NCBI GenBank assembly: GCA_965183885.1
Contig: OZ238992.1
Span: 868,001 to 932,000 of the forward strand
Direction of reading: 5' to 3'
Origin: UWMA-0277 sp965183885
Lineage (GTDB): Bacteria; Bacteroidota; Bacteroidia; Flavobacteriales; BACL11
DNA length: 64,000 nucleotides
The notes below the pieces were generated by a model that was given only the letters and a program-made list of their open reading frames with translations, was not told the origin of the DNA and made no database searches. Positions 9,625 to 19,618 of the stretch are shown here, one piece after another; within the stretch, counting starts at the first letter, position 1; each line of letters opens with the position of its first letter. The position numbers were made by a program, and so were the translations under genes.

Positions 9625-10944
9625 ATGAGTAAACAAAAGCTACAACAAAAGCAATATCAAAACCTAAGCCCACAACAAATACAGTTTTTAGGGCTTTTGC
9701 AAATACCTATTGTAGCTTTAGAAAAAAGAATTGAGGAAGAATTAGAAGACAATCCCGCTCTGGAAGAGGAGGAGGAGCCTTTAAGTTTAGCAGAAAAAAA
9801 TAACAACTACACTCCTAAGAACACAGATTTTCAATATCAAATTGAAGATAAAGCAGAAAGCTTAAGCGACCATCTACATCAGCAATTAGTCACTTTTGAC
9901 CTAGAAGAAGAAACACAATTTTTAGTTCGCTATCTCATTAATAGTCTTGATGATAATGGCTTCTTAGATAGAGATCTTCATGCTATATCGAGCGATTTAC
10001 TAATTAATAGCAACCTAGATATTAGTGAGCTAAAGCTTAGTGAAGCATTAACTGTACTGCAACAGCTTGAACCTTACGGGGTAGGAGCAAAAAACTTACA
10101 AGAAGGGTTACTTATTCAACTTCAAATTTTATATCCTAAAAAAACAATTGAGCAAGAATTAATAAGCAATTATTATAAGCCCTTTAGCAATAAAAATTTT
10201 GAGCATCTAACCAAACATCTTGAAATTAGTTTAGACGAGCTTAAAGCTGCTTATAAGCTGATTGAGTCACTAAACCCGATACCTGCTGCTGGTTTCTCTA
10301 AAGAATCTAGTATTACTGACTATATTTACCCTGACTTTACGATATCAATACATGAAGGAGAGGCAGAGCTTCAATTGAACAAAAGTAATGTAAAGCCCAT
10401 AAGCGTAAGCAAGTATTATCAAAATATGCTTAAAGAAACTAAAGACGCTTCAACCCAACAATTTTTGAGCGAAAAAGTAGCTAAAGCAAAATGGTTTAAA
10501 GAAGCTATTGAAAAAAGAAATAACACCCTTAAAAACGTTATGTCTGTAATACTTGATATACAAAAACCCTACTTTTTAACTGGTGAAGATAAAGATCTAA
10601 AACCAATGAAGCTAGGAGATATTGCTCAGGTAGTAAATATGGATATATCAACTATATCAAGAGTTAGTAATGCAAAATATGTAGCCACTCATTTCGGCAC
10701 TTTTAAACTTAAGGAACTATTTTCTGAAGCTTATAAAAAAGAAAATGGAGAACTAATTTCAACTAAAGAGATAAAAAGTAAACTCATTAAAATTATAGAA
10801 ACTGAAGATAAAATTAGTCCTTTTAATGATGAGCAGTTGGCCGAACTATTAGGAAAAGAAAAATATCATATAGCTAGAAGAACTGTTGCTAAATATAGAG
10901 AAGACTTAGGCATACAAAGTTCAAAATTAAGAAGGTCATTATAA
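9625..10944 (+). CDS. rpoN: RNA polymerase sigma-54 factor
   Basis: Alternative sigma factor that recognises -24/-12 promoters and needs an AAA+ activator. The 439-residue protein has the Gln/Leu-rich region I at the N terminus (QNLSPQQIQFLGLLQIPI), an acidic stretch (EEEEEP, about residues 46-53), the core-binding and HTH regions, and the C-terminal RpoN box ARRTVAKYRE at residues 417-426. Full length. It follows asnS by 3 bp and its stop overlaps the next ATG by one base (TAATG), so the downstream membrane protein is translationally coupled. No sigma-54 activator is encoded in the window. Confidence 0.95.
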   Translation: MSKQKLQQKQYQNLSPQQIQFLGLLQIPIVALEKRIEEELEDNPALEEEEEPLSLAEKNNNYTPKNTDFQYQIEDKAESLSDHLHQQLVTFDLEEETQFLVRYLINSLDDNGFLDRDLHAISSDLLINSNLDISELKLSEALTVLQQLEPYGVGAKNLQEGLLIQLQILYPKKTIEQELISNYYKPFSNKNFEHLTKHLEISLDELKAAYKLIESLNPIPAAGFSKESSITDYIYPDFTISIHEGEAELQLNKSNVKPISVSKYYQNMLKETKDASTQQFLSEKVAKAKWFKEAIEKRNNTLKNVMSVILDIQKPYFLTGEDKDLKPMKLGDIAQVVNMDISTISRVSNAKYVATHFGTFKLKELFSEAYKKENGELISTKEIKSKLIKIIETEDKISPFNDEQLAELLGKEKYHIARRTVAKYREDLGIQSSKLRRSL

Positions 10945-11546
10945 TGAGTATCTCAAAATTCATATCCATTATTCTTCACCCAATATTTATGCCTCTTATT
11001 GCTTTCTACTTAAGCCTAAGTTTCATGCCTAATATTGGAGTACCTACTAATGAGTTGCTAACTATTACCTACCTCATTATAATAATAAGTACTATTATAC
11101 TACCTTTAGTTAGCATTGCTATTCTTATACGTAATGGAAGTTTATCATCATTAGAAATGAGCAACCATAAGGAAAGATCATTACCTTTAATATACGCCTT
11201 AACCTGGATGATTTTAGGGTATTATCTTTTAAGCAGAATATTAATATATATACCGTTATTAAGAGCTGAAATACTTGCTGCTATAATTATTATTGCTGCT
11301 GCTGCTATCATCTCCAAATTCTGGAAAGTTAGCTTACACATGCTGGGTATAGGAGGTTTAGTTGGAGTCTTTATAGCACTACAATTATTAATTGGTGGAT
11401 TAATCAATATAATCCTTATTTCTATTCTAGTTTCTGGAATATTAGGATCTGCACGCTTGCATCAAAAAGCCCATAATCATGCACAGATATATGTAGGATT
11501 TTTACTAGGAATAAGTATTGCTTTATTTACAATACTATTCTTTTAG
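10944..11546 (+). CDS. PAP2-like integral membrane protein
   Basis: A 200-residue, strongly hydrophobic protein with about six membrane segments. The C-terminal half has short polar motifs inside helices (KVSLHMLGIGGLVG and ARLHQKAHNHAQIYVGFLLG) that resemble the PAP2 phosphatase-like group of Bacteroidetes membrane proteins; the full KxxxxxxRP motif of classical PAP2 enzymes is not evident, so catalytic activity is doubtful. It is coupled to rpoN by TAATG. Its stop overlaps the 3' end of the convergent OmpA-family gene by 12 bp with no terminator between them. Confidence 0.7.
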   Translation: MSISKFISIILHPIFMPLIAFYLSLSFMPNIGVPTNELLTITYLIIIISTIILPLVSIAILIRNGSLSSLEMSNHKERSLPLIYALTWMILGYYLLSRILIYIPLLRAEILAAIIIIAAAAIISKFWKVSLHMLGIGGLVGVFIALQLLIGGLINIILISILVSGILGSARLHQKAHNHAQIYVGFLLGISIALFTILFF

Positions 11547-12953
11547 CTTTACATCTATAATCTCTATTTTTCTTTCTTGCATTGCCTCTAAGCTATATAC
11601 GGATTTTCTTTTGTCAACCGAATCATCACTTACATCAGCCGAAGCCTTACTCTCTCCTAAAGAATGCTCTACGATAATAAGTTTACCATTATTTAAATAA
11701 GAAGAAAGCGCTGCATTTCTATAACGCTTTATATAATTTACAAAACTCATTATCCTTCTTTTAGATAAGTTAATATTATACTCTTTTTTATAAAGAGGGC
11801 TTGCATAACCCTTTACTTCAAGTTGAATTTGTTTTCCATTCTCTAAATCTTTAAGTACAAGCTCTAATATTCTATTAAGTTTATTAAAATTACCTTTTAA
11901 GCTGTCTTCAAAAAAGAGAATTAAATTAGAATCAATTTTAGCATACTCCTCTTCTTTCTGGAAGTACGAAATATAAGCCTGCTTATATGTCTTTTCTGTA
12001 GTAACACTCATGGTACAGCAATCAGGCTCATCATTATTAAAATATAATTTTAAAGGAAAGTAAGAACTTACCTTTAATATTTCTGCACTAGTATCTGGTT
12101 CTAAGGCTTCATATTTAAAAGAAAAAATATCATTACAACAAAATTCATTTGAATTATATAGCGCCCCTTTTCTGTTAGACGAGAAATACCCACTTGATGA
12201 AGTATAAAAGTTCAAATACATTTCATCTTGTTCAGAATTAAAATCAGAAGCATTAACAGGAATTTCCCATAAATTTAGTTTTCCCTCTGATTTATAAATA
12301 TCAAAACCACCAAGTCCACCATCTCTATTAGATGAAAAATAAAGCATTTTATCATCTTCATTAAAAAACGGTGTGATTTCATCAAAGCTAGTATTTATCT
12401 TACTTCCAGCATTAATAGGAACACCAAAATTACCTTTCTCATCAATAATACTAAGCCAAATATCCATACCTCCAAAACCTCCGGGCCTATTTGAAACAAA
12501 GTATAATACCTTTTGCTTAAGGTGCTTTACAATATGAGGCTGAGTATTAGAGGAATTTTTAAGGTTAACAGACTTGTTTGCAAAGAAAACCTGCCTTGTG
12601 TTTTTAATATTAACATATGCTATTTTACATACATCATTCTGTTCACAGGCACTAAAGTATGCAAAACCTTCTCCAGTAAGAAACTGAATATTTGCTGTAG
12701 CATATGAATTTCCTAAACTATAATAAGTTCCATTTCTCCACTTTCCATCTTTCCACTGAGTACGATAAACTAATGACTGATAAGTACTGTTCTCTACTGT
12801 TGAAGAAGAGTAATATGCAGTGTTATTATTAATCTGAATAAAGTTAAAATCTGCCCCATAAGAATTAACTCCTTTAGGAAGATGCTCAATAGTAATGCTT
12901 TGCGAGAAAGCAAATACAGGGATAAAAAACAATATTAGTAATCTATAATACAT
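11535..12953 (-). CDS. PD40/WD40-like repeat protein with C-terminal OmpA-like domain
   Basis: Exported, probably outer-membrane-associated protein (472 aa) with signal peptide 1-17 (ending FAFSQ). The first 280 residues contain PD40-type beta-propeller repeats (for example LYFSSNRDGGLGGFDIYKS and YFVSNRPGGFGGMDIW). The C-terminal part (about 350-440) is OmpA/MotB-like (VKGYASPLYKKEYNINLSKRR), which normally contacts peptidoglycan. It resembles T9SS PorE-type proteins but lacks their N-terminal TPR part. It is the last gene of a three-gene unit with a PorP/SprF-like protein and a T9SS cargo; start and PorP stop overlap (TAATG). Likely an accessory that anchors or presents the cargo. Confidence 0.85.
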   Translation of the reverse strand: MYYRLLILFFIPVFAFSQSITIEHLPKGVNSYGADFNFIQINNNTAYYSSSTVENSTYQSLVYRTQWKDGKWRNGTYYSLGNSYATANIQFLTGEGFAYFSACEQNDVCKIAYVNIKNTRQVFFANKSVNLKNSSNTQPHIVKHLKQKVLYFVSNRPGGFGGMDIWLSIIDEKGNFGVPINAGSKINTSFDEITPFFNEDDKMLYFSSNRDGGLGGFDIYKSEGKLNLWEIPVNASDFNSEQDEMYLNFYTSSSGYFSSNRKGALYNSNEFCCNDIFSFKYEALEPDTSAEILKVSSYFPLKLYFNNDEPDCCTMSVTTEKTYKQAYISYFQKEEEYAKIDSNLILFFEDSLKGNFNKLNRILELVLKDLENGKQIQLEVKGYASPLYKKEYNINLSKRRIMSFVNYIKRYRNAALSSYLNNGKLIIVEHSLGESKASADVSDDSVDKRKSVYSLEAMQERKIEIIDVKLKE

Positions 12954-13903
12954 TATAAATATTTAGGACAAATGGTTGATTTAATAACTTTCTTCTTACT
13001 TTCTATACTCCACCTATAAACAACTACAAACTCAAACCCTCCCTTACCACCAGAGGCATTTGCTAAGCTTGATGTATTTATATCATAAGAAACAATAGCT
13101 GTAAAATCATTTAATGCTGCTCCAAAACTATAAATAAAAGCATCATTCATCCGCATAGCAACTCCTGATTTTAACATCCCTTTTTTACTACTATCAAATA
13201 TATAATTTACATCGCAAGCTAATAATATTTCCCTATCCTTATCCTGATTAGAAGCTAAGAATTTAGGATGAATCTGCCATTGCTTATTAATATCATATAT
13301 TCCTCCAAAATGTAAATTTATCTTTTGATGCAAGCGAATTTTATCATCTTGAGTAATTGATTGTTTGGCTTTATTCAAATGATAAACAGCTACCCCAGTC
13401 TCAAAATCCAACCTTTCATTATATTTATAATAATTTGCTACACCAACTGCTATATCAAAAAACATAAAATTAACATTTATAAGGTTTTCAGGGTCATTAA
13501 ATATTAAATTATCAAACTCTACTGCTCTTTGAAACACTCCTAATTGCAACCCTAATGTAAAGTTATTAACCCCTTTAGTTGGTACTTTTTTTGCATAAGC
13601 AAGGTTAACCCCTGTAGTTCTGAAACGAGAATCTCCTGCAATATCATTTAAAAACTGAGCTCCAATATTATGTGTTGGTAAAATTGATTTACGCTCTATT
13701 GCAAGTGAGAATGTATTAAAAGGAACACTTACACTTTGCCATTGAGATTTACGCTGCAAAGTTGCTTTATAGGTGCTATTTTGTGAACCTACTAAAGCTG
13801 GATTTAACAAAAATGAAGTAGCAGAAAATTGAGAGAAATGCACATCTTGTGCAGAAACCATTATGGAGAACAACATTCCTAATATGACTCCTAATTTTCT
13901 CAT
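12953..13903 (-). CDS. Type IX secretion system PorP/SprF-family membrane protein
   Basis: Predicted outer-membrane beta-barrel of 316 residues with signal peptide 1-19 (ending MVSAQ). The N-terminal sequence DVHFSQFSATSFLLNPALVG is the family hallmark, and the remainder alternates beta strands. In Flavobacteria these proteins help secrete or attach one particular type-B-sorted partner, encoded just upstream. Here it overlaps that partner by 4 bp (ATGA) and the downstream OmpA-family gene by 1 bp, so the three are tightly coupled. Many paralogs occur per genome, so I give no gene symbol. Confidence 0.93.
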   Translation of the reverse strand: MRKLGVILGMLFSIMVSAQDVHFSQFSATSFLLNPALVGSQNSTYKATLQRKSQWQSVSVPFNTFSLAIERKSILPTHNIGAQFLNDIAGDSRFRTTGVNLAYAKKVPTKGVNNFTLGLQLGVFQRAVEFDNLIFNDPENLINVNFMFFDIAVGVANYYKYNERLDFETGVAVYHLNKAKQSITQDDKIRLHQKINLHFGGIYDINKQWQIHPKFLASNQDKDREILLACDVNYIFDSSKKGMLKSGVAMRMNDAFIYSFGAALNDFTAIVSYDINTSSLANASGGKGGFEFVVVYRWSIESKKKVIKSTICPKYL

Positions 13904-16900
13904 TGAATTAAGGTTATATTTCCTTTCTTAAACAGAGATCTATTATCTACACAACCTAGCTCTAAATAAAAATCAAATACTTGAGGATTCAATTTTACCC
14001 CTCTAAATACACCATCCCAGTGCTCATATTTATTTGTTGTTTCAAATACCTTTTGTCCTAAACGATTAAAAATCTCTAACCTAAACTCACTAATAATACC
14101 TGTCTTATCTTCTATAAAGTAGGTGTCATTTATAAAATCTTGATTAGGACTAAATGCTGTTGGAACCTTTATATTGCTAAAATTACAAAATACATCAAGT
14201 ACTTTAATACAAATGCTATCACTAATTAAACAATCATAAGTATTAAACACCTCAACATAATAACACTGATCATTAGTAGGAGTAAGTGCAACTCTATCAG
14301 CAACTGTATTTAAATCTACCCAATTAAAACTATTTGGTGTTTTAATATTAAGATGGGTTGTTTCTCCTCTAAAGATAGTATCTCTATCTAGCCATAGAGA
14401 ATCAATGACTGGGTTGTCATATCTATTCACAAATACTGAATCCTTCATTATACAACCATCTGCATTTATCCCTATAACACTATACCACATTGATGAATCT
14501 ATATAATCAATAATAGATGAGGAGTCGTTAATATAAAAAAGTGGAGTAGGACTCCAGTCATAAGAGATAAGAGGGACTGTTGGAATTAAATTATCAACAG
14601 CAAGATATAAACTATCCCCAATACATAAACCTTGATTTCCTGTTATCTCAAAGTTAATATTCTCCATTTTGACCTCAACACTATCAACCTCCTCGCAAAA
14701 TCCATCTGTAACCTTAACATAAAAAACTGCTATATGTCCAACTGAAATAGAAGGAGATAAAGATATAGTATCACTAAAATTACTATTTGATGACCAAACT
14801 ACTGAAGTTACATCTGAAGAGAATTGTGCAGTAAGTAAAACTGGAGTATTACAATAAGAAGTATCTTCCCCTGCATCTAATAAAAACTCTTTAATTATCA
14901 CTTCCTGAAGCAAGGTATCAGTACAGCTTCCATTAGATATTAGTAATTGATAGTTTGTATTAGTAGGAGAACTACAAAAAGGATTGGGTGCATTAATATT
15001 ATTTAAATTTGTTGAAGGAGACCACAAATAAGTAATTGTTGGATCATTTATCGGAAGTAGCCCAATTTGAATTTGATCATCTTCACATTTTGAAATACTT
15101 GTAAGTGTATCCTTTTTATTTGCTAAAATATAGACTTGCCTTATTATTGTATCTGAAACATTACACGCTCCAGGGGAACTTGCAATTAGAGTAACAGTAT
15201 AACTCCCTGCCTGATTATAATTATGAATTGGGTCTTCCAAGTTTGAGGTTGTAGCATCTCCAAAATCCCACTGATAGGTAACAGGCAAATTAGAATTACT
15301 TAAATTCTGAAAACTAACAGACGTATCACAACTTACCCAAGCTGCACTAAAGTCCGCTATAACCATTGGAAAATCAAAGTTGAACTTGAATACACCATTA
15401 TTACAATTACTACTATTATTACTATCTGAAACTGCTCCTAAGGGCTCAATAGGGAAATCTGAATTACCACCACAACCAGCACAAACAGATTGATAAATTA
15501 CTCCTTTTTTATCAAACCTACTTGTACCTCCATCAACATGCTCTGCACTTTGAGAGCCTCCAAAATAAGTTGCGTAGATTAAACTTCCTAAACTTTCATC
15601 AAGTACCATTAGATAGAAATCATTACCATCTGTAGTGCTCTGGAAAGCATTAGATGTAACTGGTAAATTTAATGTAGATAAAGGTCCTCCTGCTGTTCCA
15701 GATCCCCAACCAGAAAGGTATATCTTATTACAAACATCAACTAAAAAAGCAGTAGGAGAGATATCAGGAGTCCCATTCCCTGTTCCTACTACCGTTGCTC
15801 TTGATATAGTATCTAGTTCTTTAGAAAATACTGCAATAAATTGCCCTGCACCAGAATCAAAATAAGTTGCATTATTAACCAAAGTTTGACTAGGAGCCTT
15901 AGTCTGCCCAAATAAATACACCTCTTCTGTACCTCCCACTTCAACAAAATAAGACTGATCATACTGATCAGAACCATAATAAGAAGAACTTAATATCTGA
16001 CTTCCATCAGCTGCAATTAAGGTAATAAAAGCATCTGCCTTTAAACTATCTTGATAAATAGTTTGATAAGCATTAAATGTAGTAGGAAAATCAACTGAGT
16101 TAGTACCTCCAGTTACATATACATTATCATTATCATCCAAAGCTAAAGAATAGATTGCATCATCATTAGTTCCTCCTAAATAAGAACTCCAAACAATAGA
16201 GCTAAGCTGATTATCCATTTTAACTATACAACCCTCTTGTGAACCATTAGTTGCCCCCTGAAAGCCATTAACTATTGGAAAATCTGTTGACTGCGTACAA
16301 GTAGTAATATAAATATTATTATTGTTATCAATATCTATTTCTCCCCTAACCTCATCTGCATAATTAAACCTTAATCTTGAAGCCACATTAAGCCCATCAT
16401 TACCAGACCCCCCTATAAAAGTAGAAGCTAATAATGTTCCTCCATCTGTACTTAATTGAGATACAAAAAGATCAGAGCCATTTGGAAATCCAGCCCCAAC
16501 TCCTGTTACAGATACAGCAGTTCCTCCATTAAAAGTTGTTTGATAAGCATTGCTTGTAACAGGGAAATTATCTGAAGCTGTAGTTCCAAAGATAAATAAC
16601 TCATCAGCATTATTAACAATCATACTATGAGGCAACTCATCCTTAGTGCCTCCTAAATAAGTAGAGTATACCCTTAATGTACCACTAGTGTCATACTTAG
16701 TAATTGCAACATCAGTTCCTCCAGAAGGGTTAGCATAATTTAATTGATAAGCTCCTAAAGTTGTTGGATAACCAACACTAAAAGCAGTACTTCCACTATA
16801 TAAAAACCCAAGCTCATCATAAGTTGCTGTATACCCAAAATTATCAGCTGTTGACCCTGAATAAGTCGAAAATTCAAGAATCGGATCAATGACTAAATCA

Positions 16901-17592
16901 TAGTCCGTATTATATCCCTGAGGAAAAGTAAAAGAAACTGTATTTCGCTTTAAAGAATAATTACATACTACTTCTACTTCTTTATTATCTATTATTTGAT
17001 AAGCATAAGGTCTGTGTTCAACAATTGTATTTACTATTGTTTTTAAAACTAGCTGTCCATCCTTAATAAATAAATCATCTAAACCTTTGTAACGCATCCT
17101 TATCTCTTCAGGGTTATTATCCTTAGCTACAATAAATTCATATTTAAGCCTATCATTATTTACAGTATATATTAAATCTATCCCCTCATAAACCTTCTTT
17201 TGTATATGTTGCTTATAAGACCTAACCTCAGTAGCCCATTTTGTTTTATCTCCTAAAAAATAATTTTCATAAAATCTACTTTGATCAATTAACTCCGTAA
17301 CAGGAGAGGGGTTTGCTCCTAAAAATGACACTGAATAAGCATGTGCATTTATTAACCTATCTACACTTACTCCATCATGAATATCTGCTAAGTGCCTTCC
17401 ATTATAAAATACATAGGTTAATTTTGATTTCTCAAAAAATAAAGCACCAGAAGGCAATATTGTTTTACTAATAACCTGCTTAGGAAGTTGCCCTTTATTC
17501 TCAATAAAAGGGTTCTGAGCATTTGCATAAAAAAAGAACATAGCAAAGAGTATGCCGAGGTACTGCTTTAATATGCTCTTTATATATTTCAT
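13900..17592 (-). CDS. T9SS cargo: SBBP-repeat/PKD surface protein with gliding-motility type C-terminal domain
   Basis: A 1230-residue secreted protein. Residues 1-26 are a signal peptide. Residues about 27-220 match the DUF7948-type N-terminal domain (NPFIENKGQLPKQV). From about 230 to 700 there are SBBP beta-propeller-like repeats (repeated YSTYLGG/WSSYLGG units). A PKD domain follows (VTYQWDFGDATTSNLEDPIHNY), then Ig-like repeats, and finally a type B sorting/gliding-associated C-terminal domain (VPTAFSPNQDFINDTY...FNRLGQKVFE). It is probably exported by T9SS and held at the surface by the co-encoded PorP-like and OmpA-like proteins. An adhesin role is inferred from domain content. Confidence 0.93.
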   Translation of the reverse strand: MKYIKSILKQYLGILFAMFFFYANAQNPFIENKGQLPKQVISKTILPSGALFFEKSKLTYVFYNGRHLADIHDGVSVDRLINAHAYSVSFLGANPSPVTELIDQSRFYENYFLGDKTKWATEVRSYKQHIQKKVYEGIDLIYTVNNDRLKYEFIVAKDNNPEEIRMRYKGLDDLFIKDGQLVLKTIVNTIVEHRPYAYQIIDNKEVEVVCNYSLKRNTVSFTFPQGYNTDYDLVIDPILEFSTYSGSTADNFGYTATYDELGFLYSGSTAFSVGYPTTLGAYQLNYANPSGGTDVAITKYDTSGTLRVYSTYLGGTKDELPHSMIVNNADELFIFGTTASDNFPVTSNAYQTTFNGGTAVSVTGVGAGFPNGSDLFVSQLSTDGGTLLASTFIGGSGNDGLNVASRLRFNYADEVRGEIDIDNNNNIYITTCTQSTDFPIVNGFQGATNGSQEGCIVKMDNQLSSIVWSSYLGGTNDDAIYSLALDDNDNVYVTGGTNSVDFPTTFNAYQTIYQDSLKADAFITLIAADGSQILSSSYYGSDQYDQSYFVEVGGTEEVYLFGQTKAPSQTLVNNATYFDSGAGQFIAVFSKELDTISRATVVGTGNGTPDISPTAFLVDVCNKIYLSGWGSGTAGGPLSTLNLPVTSNAFQSTTDGNDFYLMVLDESLGSLIYATYFGGSQSAEHVDGGTSRFDKKGVIYQSVCAGCGGNSDFPIEPLGAVSDSNNSSNCNNGVFKFNFDFPMVIADFSAAWVSCDTSVSFQNLSNSNLPVTYQWDFGDATTSNLEDPIHNYNQAGSYTVTLIASSPGACNVSDTIIRQVYILANKKDTLTSISKCEDDQIQIGLLPINDPTITYLWSPSTNLNNINAPNPFCSSPTNTNYQLLISNGSCTDTLLQEVIIKEFLLDAGEDTSYCNTPVLLTAQFSSDVTSVVWSSNSNFSDTISLSPSISVGHIAVFYVKVTDGFCEEVDSVEVKMENINFEITGNQGLCIGDSLYLAVDNLIPTVPLISYDWSPTPLFYINDSSSIIDYIDSSMWYSVIGINADGCIMKDSVFVNRYDNPVIDSLWLDRDTIFRGETTHLNIKTPNSFNWVDLNTVADRVALTPTNDQCYYVEVFNTYDCLISDSICIKVLDVFCNFSNIKVPTAFSPNQDFINDTYFIEDKTGIISEFRLEIFNRLGQKVFETTNKYEHWDGVFRGVKLNPQVFDFYLELGCVDNRSLFKKGNITLIQ

Positions 17593-17601
17593 TTTATTTT
17601 T

Positions 17602-18819
17602 CTAATTCATCAATATTTGCATTAAACTATCTTTTGCAAACATATAGTCTTCTCTATTTTCTTTTTTAATAGGGTCCCCAGGAGGTAGTTTCTGCTTAAA
17701 TGGATCAACTTGCTTCCCATGTTTCCAAAAACGATAACATACATGAGGCCCTGTAGCTAAGCCTGTACTTCCAACATAACCAATAATATCTCCCTGCTTT
17801 ACAAATGTCCCTTTACGTATCCCTGGTTTAATTTTTGACATGTGTAAGTACTGTGTAGTATACGTTCCATTATGTCTAATCTTTACATAATTTCCATTAT
17901 TCTTTGTATAAGTAGCAGCAATAACTGTTCCATTTGCTGTTGACCAAATTGGCGTCCCTCTTTCGGCAGCATAATCTGTTCCAAAATGTCCTTTCCATCT
18001 TCCTGTTACAGGATGTTTCCTTCTTTTACTATAACGTGAAGAGATACGCTTATAATCAACAGGAGCCATTAAAAAGGCTTTACGTAAGGTTTTACCCTCT
18101 TCATCATAATAGTCCCCAAAGTTCTCATTCTCTTTATAATAAAATGAGTAAAAGTTTTGCCCTTTATGAGTAAACTCTGCTGCTAATATTCTACCTATTC
18201 CAATATACTCTCCCTCAATATATTTATCTTCATAATAAATTCTAAAACCATCATCTTTTTGAATTTTAAAAAAATCAATAGTCCAAGCATAAATAGTTGA
18301 AAGCTCTGCTGTTAACTTCGGACTTAACTTTTGTTCCTCCATTGTAAGCCATAAAGATGACTTTATTACTCCTGAAGCTGTTTTTAGCTTTACTGTAACT
18401 GGCTTTTTCCCTTTATAAACGTCTACTCCATTTCGTAAATCGAAAACAACATAGTTTGTCGCATCAACTTCATAAACAAAACATTTTGCCTTATTAGTTG
18501 AGTCTGTAGCACACATAACAGTATACTTCTTGCCTGCATTTACCCTTCTTACATCAAATATTCCTTTCGATTTCTGAACAATTGCATTAATCTCTGGATG
18601 ATCAATATGATTAGCATAAAGTATCTCACCCATTGTTTGCCCACTCTTAACAACCCCTTTCTTTACCTCAAAAGAATCTACTAAAATATTATACTCATAA
18701 ACAGGCTCTTTTATCTCTTCTACAACCTCAACTACCTCCTCTTTACGCTCTGTATCTATATTAGATAATATAAACAGTAATGCTGTACCCATTACTAGTA
18801 TTCCAAACCATTTTTTCAT
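17602..18819 (-). CDS. M23-family peptidoglycan metallopeptidase, membrane-anchored
   Basis: A 405-residue cell-wall hydrolase with an N-terminal membrane anchor (about 3-21), an acidic linker, a LysM/OapA-like region (about 50-120) and a C-terminal LytM domain. The first zinc motif is intact (His278-Phe-Gly-Thr-Asp282). The second, normally HxH, reads His359-Val-Cys361, so a Cys takes the place of a zinc-ligand His; I recall this form in related Bacteroidetes proteins. QYLHMS supplies the third conserved His region. It lies 9 bp upstream of the T9SS cargo gene and 39 bp downstream of the DUF3108 gene, in the same direction. Probably trims peptide crosslinks. Confidence 0.9.
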   Translation of the reverse strand: MKKWFGILVMGTALLFILSNIDTERKEEVVEVVEEIKEPVYEYNILVDSFEVKKGVVKSGQTMGEILYANHIDHPEINAIVQKSKGIFDVRRVNAGKKYTVMCATDSTNKAKCFVYEVDATNYVVFDLRNGVDVYKGKKPVTVKLKTASGVIKSSLWLTMEEQKLSPKLTAELSTIYAWTIDFFKIQKDDGFRIYYEDKYIEGEYIGIGRILAAEFTHKGQNFYSFYYKENENFGDYYDEEGKTLRKAFLMAPVDYKRISSRYSKRRKHPVTGRWKGHFGTDYAAERGTPIWSTANGTVIAATYTKNNGNYVKIRHNGTYTTQYLHMSKIKPGIRKGTFVKQGDIIGYVGSTGLATGPHVCYRFWKHGKQVDPFKQKLPPGDPIKKENREDYMFAKDSLMQILMN

Positions 18820-18858
18820 CCTGCTAATTTACTTCTTTAAATTATTCTATAATGCTAA

Positions 18859-19614
18859 TTATTCTGCAGTTATTGACAGTGGATACTTCAAATCTTTATA
18901 CCCATTTAATACTGCCTTAATTGTTCCTGCCCATATCTTAGCTTCAACCTTAAATAACAAATGATTTTTGTCATCTGTTATCCATACTTTCATTTGCTCT
19001 CCTTTCTCAAAAACTCTACCTTCCTGCATTTTTGGCTGAAATACCATACAGTCTAATAAGCCCCATTTAGTTTTTACCAACTCATTATTCAGATACTTAA
19101 TTTCCAAAAGATAATTTTCATCATCCATAAAAATTGGGATATAAAATGAATTCCCATCAATTAAACTGTCTTTATTAAATGTTCTTGCATAAAATAAGGC
19201 CGATAGCATATCCTGAGCATCATAGGCTAATGCAAATGTACTATCTTGAGTAACTACATTAGTATCCTTATGATAAAAATTATAGTGTTGGTTAATAAGG
19301 TGTCCTCCTTCATTAACATCACGATTAAATACTAAAGGTAAAAGCGTTTCTTTATCAATAAATGTTTCATAAACATCTCTTACTTTAAAGAAAAAATCAA
19401 AAAAAGGTGCTGTTTTTCCTTTTCCAACCATATTGAAGGCTAACTTGTTTTTTAATACCGTATCTTTTACAACCTCTAAACTAGCAGAACCTACTTTTAT
19501 GGCTCCAAAGTTAACAGCGTACTCAGTAACTTCACCAATTTTATAAGGAAGTTCAACTTGAGAAAATACAAACTGAGGAAGTACTACTAGTACTATAAAG
19601 AAATAACCTTTCAT
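18859..19614 (-). CDS. DUF3108 domain-containing exported protein
   Basis: A 251-residue protein with signal peptide 1-18 (ending FVFSQ). The start of the mature part (LPYKIGEVTEYAVNFGAIKVGSASLEV) matches DUF3108, a beta-rich periplasmic family of unknown function. In Bacteroidetes it is commonly found next to M23 peptidases, as here. A candidate -7 promoter element lies only a few bases before the ATG. Confidence 0.87.
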   Translation of the reverse strand: MKGYFFIVLVVLPQFVFSQVELPYKIGEVTEYAVNFGAIKVGSASLEVVKDTVLKNKLAFNMVGKGKTAPFFDFFFKVRDVYETFIDKETLLPLVFNRDVNEGGHLINQHYNFYHKDTNVVTQDSTFALAYDAQDMLSALFYARTFNKDSLIDGNSFYIPIFMDDENYLLEIKYLNNELVKTKWGLLDCMVFQPKMQEGRVFEKGEQMKVWITDDKNHLLFKVEAKIWAGTIKAVLNGYKDLKYPLSITAE

Positions 19615-19618
19615 AGCA

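Noticed and set aside
11518..11700. Plus-strand open frame across the 3' ends of the PAP2-like and OmpA-family genes
   Set aside because: It overlaps both genes in other frames, has no start context and no recognisable domain.
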